Made by a program: the position numbers and the translations under genes. This document shows, piece by piece, positions 5,711 to 14,183 of a stretch of 35,077 nt of DNA (position 1 is the stretch's first letter; every line of letters starts with the position of its first letter). The DNA lies in NCBI GenBank assembly GCA_022792295.1, contig JAAWAR010000018.1:1-35077 (forward strand), read 5' to 3'. This DNA comes from Lachnospiraceae bacterium (lineage in GTDB: Bacteria; Bacillota; Clostridia; Lachnospirales; Lachnospiraceae). The notes beneath the pieces were generated by a model. That model was given only the letters and a program-made list of their open reading frames with translations, was not told the origin of the DNA and ran no database searches.

Positions 5711-7273
5711 ATGATGGAGCTGGTAAAAAAGCATATACATATGAACCGGCGCAAGGGAAATGTGACGTCCCAGATGACGCTGGACGACGATTTTAATGTG
5801 CCGGATTCTATGGATGACGTGGAGGAACTGATTTTAGACAGCGGCGAAATTCAGATAGAATCGGCAAAAAACCAGGGCGAAAAGGTGGCGGTAAAAGGAA
5901 AGCTTGTATTCCGGGTGCTTTACAGACGCCCGGGCGGACAATTAACAACTCTGGCTGGCAGCCTGCCGTTTGAGGAGAACGTGAATATGCCCGGACTTGC
6001 AGATTCGGATTATGTCCAGGCCGGAGCAGAGCTTGATGATCTTACGATCAGCATGATCCATTCGAGAAAGCTGAACGTAAAAGCGCTTATGACTTTAAAA
6101 ATCCAGGCGGATGCCATCTATGACGCGGAGGCTGCGGCCGACGTGAACTTTGACGGGAATGTGGAGGTCAGAAAGAGGGACATCACGGTGGCGGCCATCG
6201 CGGTGCGCAGAAAGGATACATTCCGTGTCAAGGAGGTGCTTACGCTCTCGGCCAATAAGCCGGATATTGACACACTTTTGTGGCAGGATATACGGCTGCG
6301 GGGTGTCAGTACAAAGCCGTTGGACGGAAAGGTACATATTGACGGTGACCTCATGGTATTCGCAGTCTATACGGGGGAGGATGGGCAGATGCCGGTTCAG
6401 TGCGTCGAGGAGACGATCCCGTTTTCCGGAGATGTGGAGCTGGAGGAGGCAGTCGAGGAAATGATTCCGTTCATCACCGTGCGGTTAATCCACAAGGAGC
6501 TTGAGGTACATCCGGATTCCGACGGAGAGATGCGCGAGCTTGCCGTGGACGCAGTCATGGAGCTCGATATGCGGCTGTATGAGGAGCAGCAGGTGGAGAT
6601 CTTAAGTGACCTGTATGCACTTGACCGGGAGGCGGTGCCGGATACCGGGGAGGCATGCTTTGATCAGATCATGGCCAGGAATACCCTAAAGACCAAGCTG
6701 CAGGAGAAGGTGAGCCTGCCGGGCAGACAGCGGATTCTCCAGATCTGCCACAGTGACGGGGACGTCAAGATTGACGAGGTACAGGTGAAGGAGGATGGGC
6801 TGCACATCGACGGCGTTTTAGAGGCCAGAATCCTGTATCTGACCGCAGACGATTCGTCTCCGGTGGGAGCCTCGACACAGATGCTGCCATTCCATGTGGT
6901 CGCCGAAGCGACCGGGCTTACGGAGAGCAGTGTCTGGCAGATGGAGCCAGGGCTTGAGCAGCTCTCGGCGGTCATGTTAGGCGGCGACGGCGTGGAGGTC
7001 AAGGCTGTCGTCACGATTGACATTCTCATGCTGCAGCCTGTCTGCGAACAGGTGATCCTGGACGTACGAGAGGAAGAAGTGGATGTCGAGCGGCTTAAGA
7101 AGATGCCGGGGATTGTAGGCTATATCGTACAGGAAGGCGATTCCCTGTGGACACTGGCGCGCAGGTTCCATACGAGCATCGACGCGATCATGGAGGCAAA
7201 CCATCTGGCAGATGACAGAATTCATGCGGGAGATAAACTGATTCTTGTTAAAGAGGTGCGGGAGAGGGCATAA
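5711..7273 (+). CDS. sipL: SPOCS/LysM spore morphogenesis protein, SipL-like
   Basis: A 520-residue protein with repeated SPOCS (DUF3794) beta domains over roughly residues 20-440 and one LysM domain at about 466-510 (YIVQEGDSLWTLARRF, MEANHLADDRIHAGDKLILV). This order and length fit SipL of Clostridioides difficile, whose LysM domain binds SpoIVA and anchors the spore coat to the forespore surface. The start is taken as the first ATG of an ATG-ATG pair at 5711, with GGTGG eight bases upstream; a TTG at 5687 is unlikely. A sigma-E-like promoter lies 43 bases upstream, which fits mother-cell expression. The assignment rests on domain layout. Confidence 0.8.
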   Translation: MMELVKKHIHMNRRKGNVTSQMTLDDDFNVPDSMDDVEELILDSGEIQIESAKNQGEKVAVKGKLVFRVLYRRPGGQLTTLAGSLPFEENVNMPGLADSDYVQAGAELDDLTISMIHSRKLNVKALMTLKIQADAIYDAEAAADVNFDGNVEVRKRDITVAAIAVRRKDTFRVKEVLTLSANKPDIDTLLWQDIRLRGVSTKPLDGKVHIDGDLMVFAVYTGEDGQMPVQCVEETIPFSGDVELEEAVEEMIPFITVRLIHKELEVHPDSDGEMRELAVDAVMELDMRLYEEQQVEILSDLYALDREAVPDTGEACFDQIMARNTLKTKLQEKVSLPGRQRILQICHSDGDVKIDEVQVKEDGLHIDGVLEARILYLTADDSSPVGASTQMLPFHVVAEATGLTESSVWQMEPGLEQLSAVMLGGDGVEVKAVVTIDILMLQPVCEQVILDVREEEVDVERLKKMPGIVGYIVQEGDSLWTLARRFHTSIDAIMEANHLADDRIHAGDKLILVKEVRERA

Positions 7274-7341
7274 GACCGGGGAGTTTCGGCGGATATTTTA
7301 AATTTTCCAGATTTTTTTGAAATATATGCGGGAATGAGTAG

Positions 7342-7369
7342 TTGCATTTCGGGCAAAATACCATATAAT
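7342..7369 (+). promoter_or_regulatory. promoter before the GIY-YIG/dacF operon
   Basis: TTGCAT (7342-7347), a 16-base spacer and TATAAT (7364-7369) form a strong sigma-A-type promoter. Transcription near 7376 gives a leader of about 185 bases. Confidence 0.7.
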
Positions 7370-7375
7370 AGAGTA

Positions 7376-7561
7376 TAGGCCGATAACAGTTCAGACAGGG
7401 TCGCCTGCCTGAACTGTTGCATAAGCCAGGACAGCAAGGCAACAATGCATCCGGCCGGTGCTTTATCATAGATCCGGGATGTCCCCTGTCGGAGACTCCG
7501 GGACGGTAATGGGGTTCCCAGGGGCGTCGTTACCGTTACATAGACGAAGGACGGAAGAAAC
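7376..7561 (+). ncRNA. structured leader RNA of unknown function
   Basis: Right after the expected transcription start, AACAGTTCAGACAGG (7385-7399) pairs with 7404-7418 (14 of 15 bp) around a GTCG loop. Further on, GTCCC/GGGAC (near 7481-7505) encloses GGA-GAC-TCC, and ACGGTAA/TTACCGT (near 7503-7536) closes another stem. None is followed by a T-run, so these are not terminators. I do not recognise a known riboswitch. It may be an RNA regulator of the downstream operon, or a 5' stabilising structure. Confidence 0.4.
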
Positions 7562-7831
7562 ATGCATTATACGTATCTGCTGGAATGTGCGGATCAGACC
7601 TTCTACTGCGGCTGGACAAATGATCTTGTAAAGCGTATGACAGCCCATAATGCGGGCTGTGGGGCGAAATATACGAGATCCAGACGGCCGGTGAGACTCG
7701 TCTACTATGAGGAATTTTCGACAAAGTCGGAGGCGATGAGGCGGGAAGCGGCCATCAAGAGACTGAAACGAAAAGAAAAGGAAGCGCTGATTGAGGGACA
7801 AAAGGAGAAAGGAAGCAATGGACAAGCATAG
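7562..7831 (+). CDS. GIY-YIG nuclease superfamily protein (UPF0213, YhbQ-like)
   Basis: An 89-residue protein with the short GIY-YIG fold: YTYLLECADQTFYCGWTNDLVKR at the start, the conserved HNAGCGAKYTRSRRPVRLVYYE block and a C-terminal basic helix (EAAIKRLKRKEKEALI). Relatives are small stand-alone proteins found in most bacteria; some have nuclease activity in vitro but the cell role is unsettled. The end overlaps the next gene by 14 bases, so the two are translationally coupled. The ribosome binding site (AAGGACGG region) is weak. Confidence 0.85.
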   Translation: MHYTYLLECADQTFYCGWTNDLVKRMTAHNAGCGAKYTRSRRPVRLVYYEEFSTKSEAMRREAAIKRLKRKEKEALIEGQKEKGSNGQA

Positions 7832-9380
7832 GAAACGATGGAACCTGCACAGCTTCGGAGGGCGGCTCTTTTCATGGGTGCTCATATGGTCGGTATGTCT
7901 TGCCATGACAGCCTACGCAAAGCCGGATTGGCCCGCGGATACGGGAATTCAGGCCGAGGCCGGTATTGTCATGGATCTGGACTCCGGTGCGGTTCTTTTG
8001 GGACAGAACAGTCACGTAGAATATCCGCCGGCCAGCATCACAAAGCTTTTGACAGCGCTTATTGTGGCCGAGCATGCCGATCTCTCTGAGATGGTGACGT
8101 TTTCCGAGACGGCTATCAACAACGTCGAATCAGACAGCGGAAATAAATTCGGCTTTGTCGTGGGAGATACGTTAAGCGTGGAGGACTGCCTGTACGCACT
8201 GCTTTTGCAGTCGGTAAATCAGTCCGCGAACGCGCTTGCCGAGCATGTGGCAGGGAGTATTCCGGCGTTTGTGGATATGATGAACGAAAAGGTCGCGGAG
8301 CTGGGTCTCACAGAAAGCCATTTTGAGAATCCCTCCGGGCTTAACGGCGATACGCATTACGTTTCGGCCTATGATATGGCCAAAATCGCGCAGGCAGCGT
8401 TTGACAATGAGACAGTGCTTACGGTCAGCTCGACGGCTTCCCGGACGCTGGGGCCGATTTCGAGCTATCCGGAGGGCTTTACAATCAGCAACGAACACAG
8501 GCTGGTAATCACGCAGGATGCGGCGAGTGAGTATTATTATCCACCGGCCAAGGCCGGAAAGACAGGATACCTGCTGAGAGCCGGGAATACGCTCGTTACC
8601 TATGCGGAGCAGGATGGAAGACGGTTGGTTTCCGTCATCTTAAAGGGCAGCCGGCCGCAGTATTTTCTGGACGGCAAAACGCTGCTGGAATTTGGATTTT
8701 CGCGGTTTAAAAATGTGAATATTGCGGAAAATGAGACGCGCTACGTGACCGGAGAGGAGCAGACGGAGATCTTTGGGGTTTCCTGTGTGCCCTCGGAGCT
8801 GATGGTCGAGCCTGGGCGTGTGATTACGCTTCCAAAGGATGCGGAATTTGCCGATGCGGAGGTTTCCCTGAAAGCGTTGCCGGGCAATTATCCGATTGGC
8901 TCAGTGGCACTCCTTACATATACCTACAATGAGAGAGAGATCGGTTCAGCCTTTCTTATAAAAAAAGCCGAGTACACGGGAGAAATGCTTCATCCGGCTC
9001 CGGTTCGCAAGAAAAGCGCGGCGCAGGGCACGGAGGCAGAAGAAAGCAGTGCGCTATCCGACGGGACAAGGGAAAATGACGCAGATCCGGCAGCCTCCAG
9101 CGAGGAGACAAAGGAGGCAGTACCGGCCGGGGGAACGGGGAAGGCGTTTAATATGTGGCTTATGGGCGCAGTGGCCGCCGGAACGGCCGCCGTTTTGGGC
9201 GCGGCCGGTATTGTTTTCCTCATTTTTTACAAAAGAAAGAAAGAGGCGGAAGCGGCCGCCCTGCGCAGGGAACGCCGCAGACAGCGTCTCCTGGAGGCCG
9301 GCTCCGAGGTTGAGGCAGAATTTAACCGCCTGATGGAAGAAAAACGAAGCCGGGATGGCGGCCGTGGCCGGCATCGCTAG
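7818..9380 (+). CDS. dacF: D-alanyl-D-alanine carboxypeptidase (DacF/PBP5 type)
   Basis: A 520-residue serine-type carboxypeptidase that trims the last D-Ala from peptidoglycan side chains outside the membrane. A signal peptide covers about residues 15-35. The catalytic motifs are Ser73-I-T-Lys76, SVN (132-134) and KTG (248-250). A C-terminal beta domain follows, then a low-complexity Ala/Glu/Ser linker (about 395-440), a membrane helix (about 446-470) and a very basic cytoplasmic tail of 50 residues. Most family members end in an amphipathic anchor; a true membrane helix with a long Arg-rich tail is less usual. GGAGAAAGGA precedes the ATG, inside the GIY-YIG gene. The stop codon overlaps that of the opposing hemolysin III gene. 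Confidence 0.9.
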   Translation: MDKHRKRWNLHSFGGRLFSWVLIWSVCLAMTAYAKPDWPADTGIQAEAGIVMDLDSGAVLLGQNSHVEYPPASITKLLTALIVAEHADLSEMVTFSETAINNVESDSGNKFGFVVGDTLSVEDCLYALLLQSVNQSANALAEHVAGSIPAFVDMMNEKVAELGLTESHFENPSGLNGDTHYVSAYDMAKIAQAAFDNETVLTVSSTASRTLGPISSYPEGFTISNEHRLVITQDAASEYYYPPAKAGKTGYLLRAGNTLVTYAEQDGRRLVSVILKGSRPQYFLDGKTLLEFGFSRFKNVNIAENETRYVTGEEQTEIFGVSCVPSELMVEPGRVITLPKDAEFADAEVSLKALPGNYPIGSVALLTYTYNEREIGSAFLIKKAEYTGEMLHPAPVRKKSAAQGTEAEESSALSDGTRENDADPAASSEETKEAVPAGGTGKAFNMWLMGAVAAGTAAVLGAAGIVFLIFYKRKKEAEAAALRRERRRQRLLEAGSEVEAEFNRLMEEKRSRDGGRGRHR

Positions 9381-10033
9381 GTAGCCGCTACATAGCCGTA
9401 CATCATTACGTAATGACAGAAGCTTCCTCCCATGACGAATAAATGAAAGATCTCATGGGAGCCGAAGCTTTTGTGTTTTGCATTAAAAACAGGAAGCTTT
9501 AGGGCATAGATGATGCCGCCGAGCGTATAGATTACGCCGCCCGCCAAGAGCCATGCAAAGGCGGCCGGGGTCAGGGCGGAGAGGATCTGCCGGAAAGCGG
9601 TGAGGCAGACCCAGCCCATTGCGATATAAAAGCAGGAGGAAAACCACTTGGGACAGGTAATCCAAAGCGCGTTTATAAGGATCCCCATAGCAGCGATTCC
9701 CCAGACCAGCGCTAAAAGACGATAGCCGGCCGGGTTGCCGAGAACAATCAGACAAACCGGCGTATAGGTCCCTGCAATCAGGACGAAAATCATCATATGG
9801 TCAAGCTTTTTTAAGAGTTTGTTGACTTTTTCGGATCTGTCGAAGGTGTGGTAGACGGTACTGGCGGCGTATAAGAGGGTCATGCTGCCGATAAAGACGG
9901 CGATCGCGGTTATATGAAGCCGTCCGGGACTTGATGCTGCCCGCATGAGGAGGGGAGCCGAGGCGAGAATCGTGAGGATCATGGCAATCAAATGGGTCAG
10001 TGCGCTGCCGGGGTCTTTTGCTTTTAGTTTCAT
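9377..10033 (-). CDS. hemolysin III family membrane protein (TrhA/PAQR)
   Basis: A 218-residue protein with seven membrane helices, of the hemolysin III/PAQR family. The metal-site residues of the family are present: His62 in STVYHTF, Asp78-His79 in KLDHMM, and His193/His197 and His207 in HEIFHLF and GSFCHYV. In bacteria, TrhA has been linked to membrane energetics and fluidity; direct haemolysis is doubtful. AGGAG lies before the ATG at 10033. The gene points towards dacF and their stop codons share bases 9378-9379, so neither gene has a terminator between them. Confidence 0.9.
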   Translation of the reverse strand: MKLKAKDPGSALTHLIAMILTILASAPLLMRAASSPGRLHITAIAVFIGSMTLLYAASTVYHTFDRSEKVNKLLKKLDHMMIFVLIAGTYTPVCLIVLGNPAGYRLLALVWGIAAMGILINALWITCPKWFSSCFYIAMGWVCLTAFRQILSALTPAAFAWLLAGGVIYTLGGIIYALKLPVFNAKHKSFGSHEIFHLFVMGGSFCHYVMMYGYVAAT

Positions 10034-10157
10034 ACACTCACTCCTGTCTATTTTTAAACGATATTATATAGTTTTAAAAACTACATTTGATGTTGCTATA
10101 TACTATACCACGCTGAATAAAAAAATGCAAGGGATTTTTTATAAAGGAGCATACAGT

Positions 10158-10847
10158 ATGCTGGATATATTATATGAGGATACGGAGCTGATTGTTGCTG
10201 TGAAGCCGGCCGGTCTGGAGGCGCAGGCAGCCAGACGGTTTGCGCCGGATATGGTCAGTGCGCTTAAGAAGCATATGGTTATCAACAAAACGTCCACACC
10301 TGGCAGAGAACCGTATGTGGCGGTTATCCACCGTCTGGACAAGCCGGTTTCGGGGATTATGGTGTATGCAAAGACCAAAACAGCCGCAGCCGCATTGAGT
10401 TTGCAGCTTCAAAGACAAGAGATGAAAAAAGTGTATGAAGCTGTGGTCTGTGGAAAACCCTTGAATTATGTGGATAACTATGTGGATTACCTTTTAAAGG
10501 ATGGGGATAAAAATATTTCCCGGGTTGTGCATAAGGGGACAAGCGGGGCAAAACGGGCAGAGCTTTCCTTTACGTGTATAAAGTGCTGCCAGTTGGAAGG
10601 AAGGGAGCTCAGCTTGTTGAAAATTCGCCTGAAGACGGGCCGTCATCACCAGATCCGTGTACAGCTCGCAGCACACGGCCTTCCGCTCTACGGGGATGCG
10701 AGGTATGATCCGGAAACGTTTTCGAAGGAACAGCCTGCACTTTGTGCCTGTTCGCTGGCATTTTTCCATCCCAAAACGAACCGGCAGATGGAGTTTTCAA
10801 TTCGGCCCTTGGGGATGATTTTTGAAAAGATTTACCAGTATGAATAA
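10158..10847 (+). CDS. RluA-family pseudouridine synthase
   Basis: A 229-residue protein with the RluA-type catalytic block HRLDKPVSGIMVYAKT (catalytic Asp61) and the KTGRHHQIRVQLA and YGDARYD blocks near the end. It changes uridine to pseudouridine in rRNA or tRNA; the exact target cannot be told. No S4 domain is present, so it is one of the short forms. The ATG at 10158 has AAAGGAGC eight bases upstream. The long open stretch before it runs through the hemolysin III promoter region and is not coding. The gene is divergent from hemolysin III across a 124-base AT-rich gap. Confidence 0.9.
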   Translation: MLDILYEDTELIVAVKPAGLEAQAARRFAPDMVSALKKHMVINKTSTPGREPYVAVIHRLDKPVSGIMVYAKTKTAAAALSLQLQRQEMKKVYEAVVCGKPLNYVDNYVDYLLKDGDKNISRVVHKGTSGAKRAELSFTCIKCCQLEGRELSLLKIRLKTGRHHQIRVQLAAHGLPLYGDARYDPETFSKEQPALCACSLAFFHPKTNRQMEFSIRPLGMIFEKIYQYE

Positions 10848-10913
10848 GCAAAGCCATTCGGCGAATACTATGAGATGTACAAAAGAAGTACAAAACAGAA
10901 AACGGGTGATTCC

Positions 10914-11993
10914 ATGGTAAAGCCGGATAAAAAACTGAAGAAAATTCTATTATTAATGGGAATTACGGGTGCGGTCTACGGGAGTTTCAAGTATCTTCTT
11001 CCACTCGTAGTTCCCTTTTTGCTCGCATATGCGACGGCACTCTGTCTGAGGCCTTCGGTCCGATTTGTGGAATATCGAATTCGGGTTCCGTTCCGAGGGA
11101 AGAAATATCGCCTGCCTGCGGCCTTCATCGGCGGGGTTGAGCTTATACTTTTGTATTTGATCTTTTTGGGACTTTTGTATTTTGGCGGGCGTCTTCTTTT
11201 TTCGCAGCTTGGCCTTTTGTCTGCCAGGCTTTTGCAGTGGCTTTCCCAGGCGGATGTAGGGCTTACAAGGCTGTGCCGGAGTGTCGAGGAAATGTTTGGA
11301 CTAAAGGGTGGATACCTTGTGGAACTGGCCAGGGAGATGACAGAGAGCCTGGGTGGGGCGCTCAGACGCTCGACAATGCCGGCTCTCATGAATAATTCGA
11401 TGACAGCCGTCAATTTTTTAGCTGAGGCGGTTGTTTTCTCCGTGATTTATTTCGTAGCGGTGCTTCTTTCCCTGCAGGAAATGGAAGAACTCTGCGAACG
11501 GCGCAGCCGTTCGGTCTTTCACAGAGAACTGTCTCTTGTTGGACGGCGTCTGGTAACCGTGGGGAACGCATGGCTGAAAAGCCAGCTTGTCATCATGCTC
11601 ATGACGACTTTTTTGTGTATTCTGGGCCTGCTTTTGATTGGGAATCCCTATTCGGTGCTTTTAGGTGTTGGAATCGGCCTTCTGGATGCGCTTCCGATTT
11701 TCGGGACCGGGACAGTCCTGCTCCCCTGGGGGATCTTTTTGGTTGTCCAGAGACAGTGGAGGCAGGCGGCCGTGATCCTGGGACTTTATATTGTCTGCTA
11801 TTTTTTAAGGCAGCTTATGGAGGCAAAGATTATGGGAAATCAGGTAGGGCTTTCAGCGCTGGAATCACTTTTGTCGATGTATGTCGGGTTTAAGCTGTTT
11901 GGAATCGTGGGTTTTCTTCTGGGGCCGATCGGTTTTTTGATTATTGAGGACCTGCTTTCCATCTATGGGGAGCAGAATGGGGAGATGTGTTAA
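10914..11993 (+). CDS. ytvI: YtvI-like sporulation membrane protein (AI-2E transporter family)
   Basis: A 359-residue multi-pass membrane protein of the AI-2E/PerM superfamily, with two N-terminal helices (about residues 15-60), a helix pair near 70-100, a soluble middle part and a C-terminal helical block (LLGVGIGLLDALPIFGTGTVLLPWG). The length and pattern fit the YtvI subgroup linked to sporulation in Firmicutes; other AI-2E-family exporters are the alternative. The start at 10914 is preferred because GGTGAT, part of the full anti-Shine-Dalgarno match, lies five bases upstream; the ATG at 10875 has no such site. Its substrate is unknown. Confidence 0.7.
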   Translation: MVKPDKKLKKILLLMGITGAVYGSFKYLLPLVVPFLLAYATALCLRPSVRFVEYRIRVPFRGKKYRLPAAFIGGVELILLYLIFLGLLYFGGRLLFSQLGLLSARLLQWLSQADVGLTRLCRSVEEMFGLKGGYLVELAREMTESLGGALRRSTMPALMNNSMTAVNFLAEAVVFSVIYFVAVLLSLQEMEELCERRSRSVFHRELSLVGRRLVTVGNAWLKSQLVIMLMTTFLCILGLLLIGNPYSVLLGVGIGLLDALPIFGTGTVLLPWGIFLVVQRQWRQAAVILGLYIVCYFLRQLMEAKIMGNQVGLSALESLLSMYVGFKLFGIVGFLLGPIGFLIIEDLLSIYGEQNGEMC

Positions 11994-12020
11994 AATTCTG
12001 TAAAATATCAGGGCAGCGCC

Positions 12021-12050
12021 TTGTGCCGGGACGCGGCCGTATGGTAAAAT
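12021..12050 (+). promoter_or_regulatory. promoter of the YitT-like gene
   Basis: TTGTGC (12021-12026), an 18-base spacer and TAAAAT (12045-12050), about 32 bases before the start codon. Confidence 0.45.
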
Positions 12051-12081
12051 GGCACACATATTTTAGAGAGGAGGAGTTTGC

Positions 12082-13008
12082 GTGAAAAAAATGCGCCGGC
12101 TTTCTTTTAAGCTGCCCGCAGAGCTTCTTCGCATAGAACCGGCTGCTGCTGCAAAGAATTTGCTGATGCTGACGGCTGCGGGCATTATTAATGCAGTTGG
12201 TGTGACCATGTTTCTGGCCCCGGTGGCGCTGTATGACAGCGGTATTTCCGGAACGGCGATGTTACTCGGGCAGTTAACGCCGGAGGCTCTGTCGCTGTCA
12301 CTGTTTTTGATTCTTTTAAACGTGCCCCTGTTTTTGTTCGGATTAAGGAGGCAGGGGATCCTGTTTACCCTAAGCTCCATTTATGCAGTCTCTGTGTATT
12401 CGCTGGTTTCCTACCTGATTACATATGTTCTGCCGATTGACGTGCGCTTTGCCTCTCCTTTGGCGGAGCAGGATCTGTTCCTCTGTGCGATTTTCGGCGG
12501 TATGATCTCCGGGACCGGGAGCGGCCTGGCGATTCGTTTTGGCGGCGCGATGGACGGCATGGAGGTGCTGGGAGTGATTTTTGCGAAACGCCTGGGGCTT
12601 ACCATCGGCACATTCGTTATGATCTACAATGTGCTTCTTTATATATTCATCGGCTGCATCAAACACAGCTGGATTCTCCCGCTGTACTCCATCGTCACCT
12701 ATGCGGCGGCGCAGAAAACCGTAGACTTTATCGTTGAGGGTCTCGATAAGGCAAAGGGAGCGATCATTGTAACGGCTCATCCCAAAGAGGTCTGCACGGC
12801 ACTTTCCAGGGAATTTGGCAGTGGCATAACGACACTGGATGCGAGAGGCTTTTTCTCAAAAGAGGAGCGTACAATGATCTATTTTGTTGTAAACCGTTTC
12901 CAGATCGGCCGCATGCGCAGCCTCGTCTATGCCAACGACCGCCATGCATTTGTCTCGATCATGGAGATTTCCGACGTATTTGGAAGCAATGTAAAGCAGA
13001 GAACGTAA
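12082..13008 (+). CDS. YitT family membrane protein
   Basis: A 308-residue protein with the YitT layout: five or six membrane helices over about residues 25-200 with the conserved IRFGGAMDGMEVLGVIFAKRLGLTIGTF block, then a C-terminal soluble DUF2179 domain (about 215-300; KGAIIVTAHPKEV, TTLDARGFFSKEER, SIMEISDVFG). Function is not firmly known; some members are proposed transporters. It begins with GTG at 12082, with GAGGAG eight bases before. Its stop is five bases from the stop of the opposing LysR gene. Confidence 0.9.
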   Translation: MKKMRRLSFKLPAELLRIEPAAAAKNLLMLTAAGIINAVGVTMFLAPVALYDSGISGTAMLLGQLTPEALSLSLFLILLNVPLFLFGLRRQGILFTLSSIYAVSVYSLVSYLITYVLPIDVRFASPLAEQDLFLCAIFGGMISGTGSGLAIRFGGAMDGMEVLGVIFAKRLGLTIGTFVMIYNVLLYIFIGCIKHSWILPLYSIVTYAAAQKTVDFIVEGLDKAKGAIIVTAHPKEVCTALSREFGSGITTLDARGFFSKEERTMIYFVVNRFQIGRMRSLVYANDRHAFVSIMEISDVFGSNVKQRT

Positions 13009-13013
13009 CGATG

Positions 13014-13916
13014 CTAGTTCTGCAGGTCATAAATCCCGTCGATTGACGTCGTATGTGCACGGAGATCATGAAGGAAGGCCACGGCCGCGTTGGACAGGGC
13101 TTCGCCCTTTCTGGTTACAAGATAAAAGATTCGTTCTGCTGGCGGTTCGGTAAGCCGGCAGATACGGCCCTTTTTGCGGTCCTTAAAGTAGGCCGCGGAG
13201 GCAGCCGGGACGACGGCCCAGCGTTTGCCGTATATGGGGATCTGCTCAATCAGTTGCGGGAGATCCGTGTACAGAAGCGGCCTGATTTCGCTGCCAAACC
13301 ATTTGTTGTGCCACTGTAAGATTTCATCCTGCGCAGAGATCAAAAGCTCCTGTTCCGGGCACAGCGTCCGGGGAGCTATGGGTCCCGATGTGTCGAGGTA
13401 ATCCGGCGAGAGCAGCAGGCAGAAGGATTCGCGGAATAAGGGGACTGCCTCAATCCGGCTTTCATAACGTGAAAGGCTGTCTACAATGGCAAAATCAGCA
13501 TCGCTGCCGCCTACAAAGCTGATTGCTTCATAGTGGCGAAGCGTCTCGACCCATAAAGAGACGGAAGAATTTTTACTTAAAAAACGTTCATACACGGGAG
13601 GCAGGATGTACTGGTTTGCCGTGTAGACGGCAATAATATGCAGAAGTTCGCGATGCGCAGAGGCTGCCAGGTCTTTCGTTTCCCGCAAAAGATTCCGCCA
13701 GCGCCGCGCAAGCGGCAGAAAGCGGCGTCCCGCCTCCGTAAGCTCGGTTTTTCTTTGTCCCTTGCCCCGGATAAAAAGCGGGGCGCCGATCTCCTTTTCC
13801 AGGGAATGCAGGCGTGCCGTCAGGGTAGGCTGGCTGATAAACAATGCTTCCGCTGCGGCCGTTATGGTGGCATTTTCAAATACGGCAAAGAAAGTTTCAA
13901 TTTCCCATTTTGTCAT
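13014..13916 (-). CDS. LysR-family transcriptional regulator
   Basis: A 300-residue LysR regulator with the N-terminal winged helix (residues 1-60; TITAAAEALFISQPTLTARLHSLEKEIGAPLFIRG) and a type-2 periplasmic-binding-like effector domain. It starts at the ATG at 13916 with GAGGT before it; the TTG at 13928 would run through the ribosome binding site. The gene is divergent from the MalY-like gene, and a 9-bp palindrome lies at its own transcription start. By the usual LysR habit it may regulate itself and the neighbour. The effector is unknown; a sulfur or amino-acid compound would fit the neighbours, but this is inference. Confidence 0.9.
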   Translation of the reverse strand: MTKWEIETFFAVFENATITAAAEALFISQPTLTARLHSLEKEIGAPLFIRGKGQRKTELTEAGRRFLPLARRWRNLLRETKDLAASAHRELLHIIAVYTANQYILPPVYERFLSKNSSVSLWVETLRHYEAISFVGGSDADFAIVDSLSRYESRIEAVPLFRESFCLLLSPDYLDTSGPIAPRTLCPEQELLISAQDEILQWHNKWFGSEIRPLLYTDLPQLIEQIPIYGKRWAVVPAASAAYFKDRKKGRICRLTEPPAERIFYLVTRKGEALSNAAVAFLHDLRAHTTSIDGIYDLQN

Positions 13917-13928
13917 GGTGTACCTCAA

Positions 13929-13950
13929 AATATAGATTTATATCTATATT
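13929..13950. promoter_or_regulatory. palindrome at the lysR transcription start
   Basis: AATATAGAT (13929-13937) and ATCTATATT (13942-13950) are exact reverse complements around TTAT. The spacing fits the T-N11-A form of LysR binding sites. It overlaps the expected start of lysR transcription, where binding would repress the regulator gene. Confidence 0.6.
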
Positions 13951-13976
13951 ATAATACAAAATAATCAATTTTACAA
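13948..13976 (-). promoter_or_regulatory. promoter of the LysR gene
   Basis: On the minus strand TTGTAA (13976-13971), a 17-base spacer and TATAAT (13953-13948) form a strong promoter. Transcription would start near 13941, inside the palindrome. Confidence 0.7.
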
Positions 13977-14045
13977 CGGATTACAAGTATGTTAAAGTAA
14001 ACCTGCAAGCAAAGTGCAACCGTTTACGAGACAGGGCTGCAAAGA

Positions 14046-14087
14046 CCAAGACAGGCAGGCAAAGCCGGGCCTTTGTACCTTGGCTTT
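14046..14087 (+). promoter_or_regulatory. two-step hairpin in the MalY-like leader
   Basis: CCAAG (14046-14050) pairs with CTTGG (14079-14083) and CAAAG (14060-14064) with CTTTG (14071-14075); CTTTT follows. This could be a weak terminator or attenuator between the LysR promoter region and the MalY-like gene. No convincing -10/-35 pair for the MalY-like gene was found. Confidence 0.35.
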
Positions 14088-14183
14088 TAGAACTTCAGCC
14101 GGCTGATATCCCTTTCATATGCGGCAGTCTTTTGACAAGCCCTTTGTTTGAACGGATGCAGGAAAGAATAAGGAGGTGCTGCG

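Noticed and set aside
9945..10157. Upstream extension of the RluA-family protein
   Set aside because: The extension crosses the divergent hemolysin III start and promoter region. The ATG at 10158 has a clear AAAGGAGC and matches the usual N-terminus.
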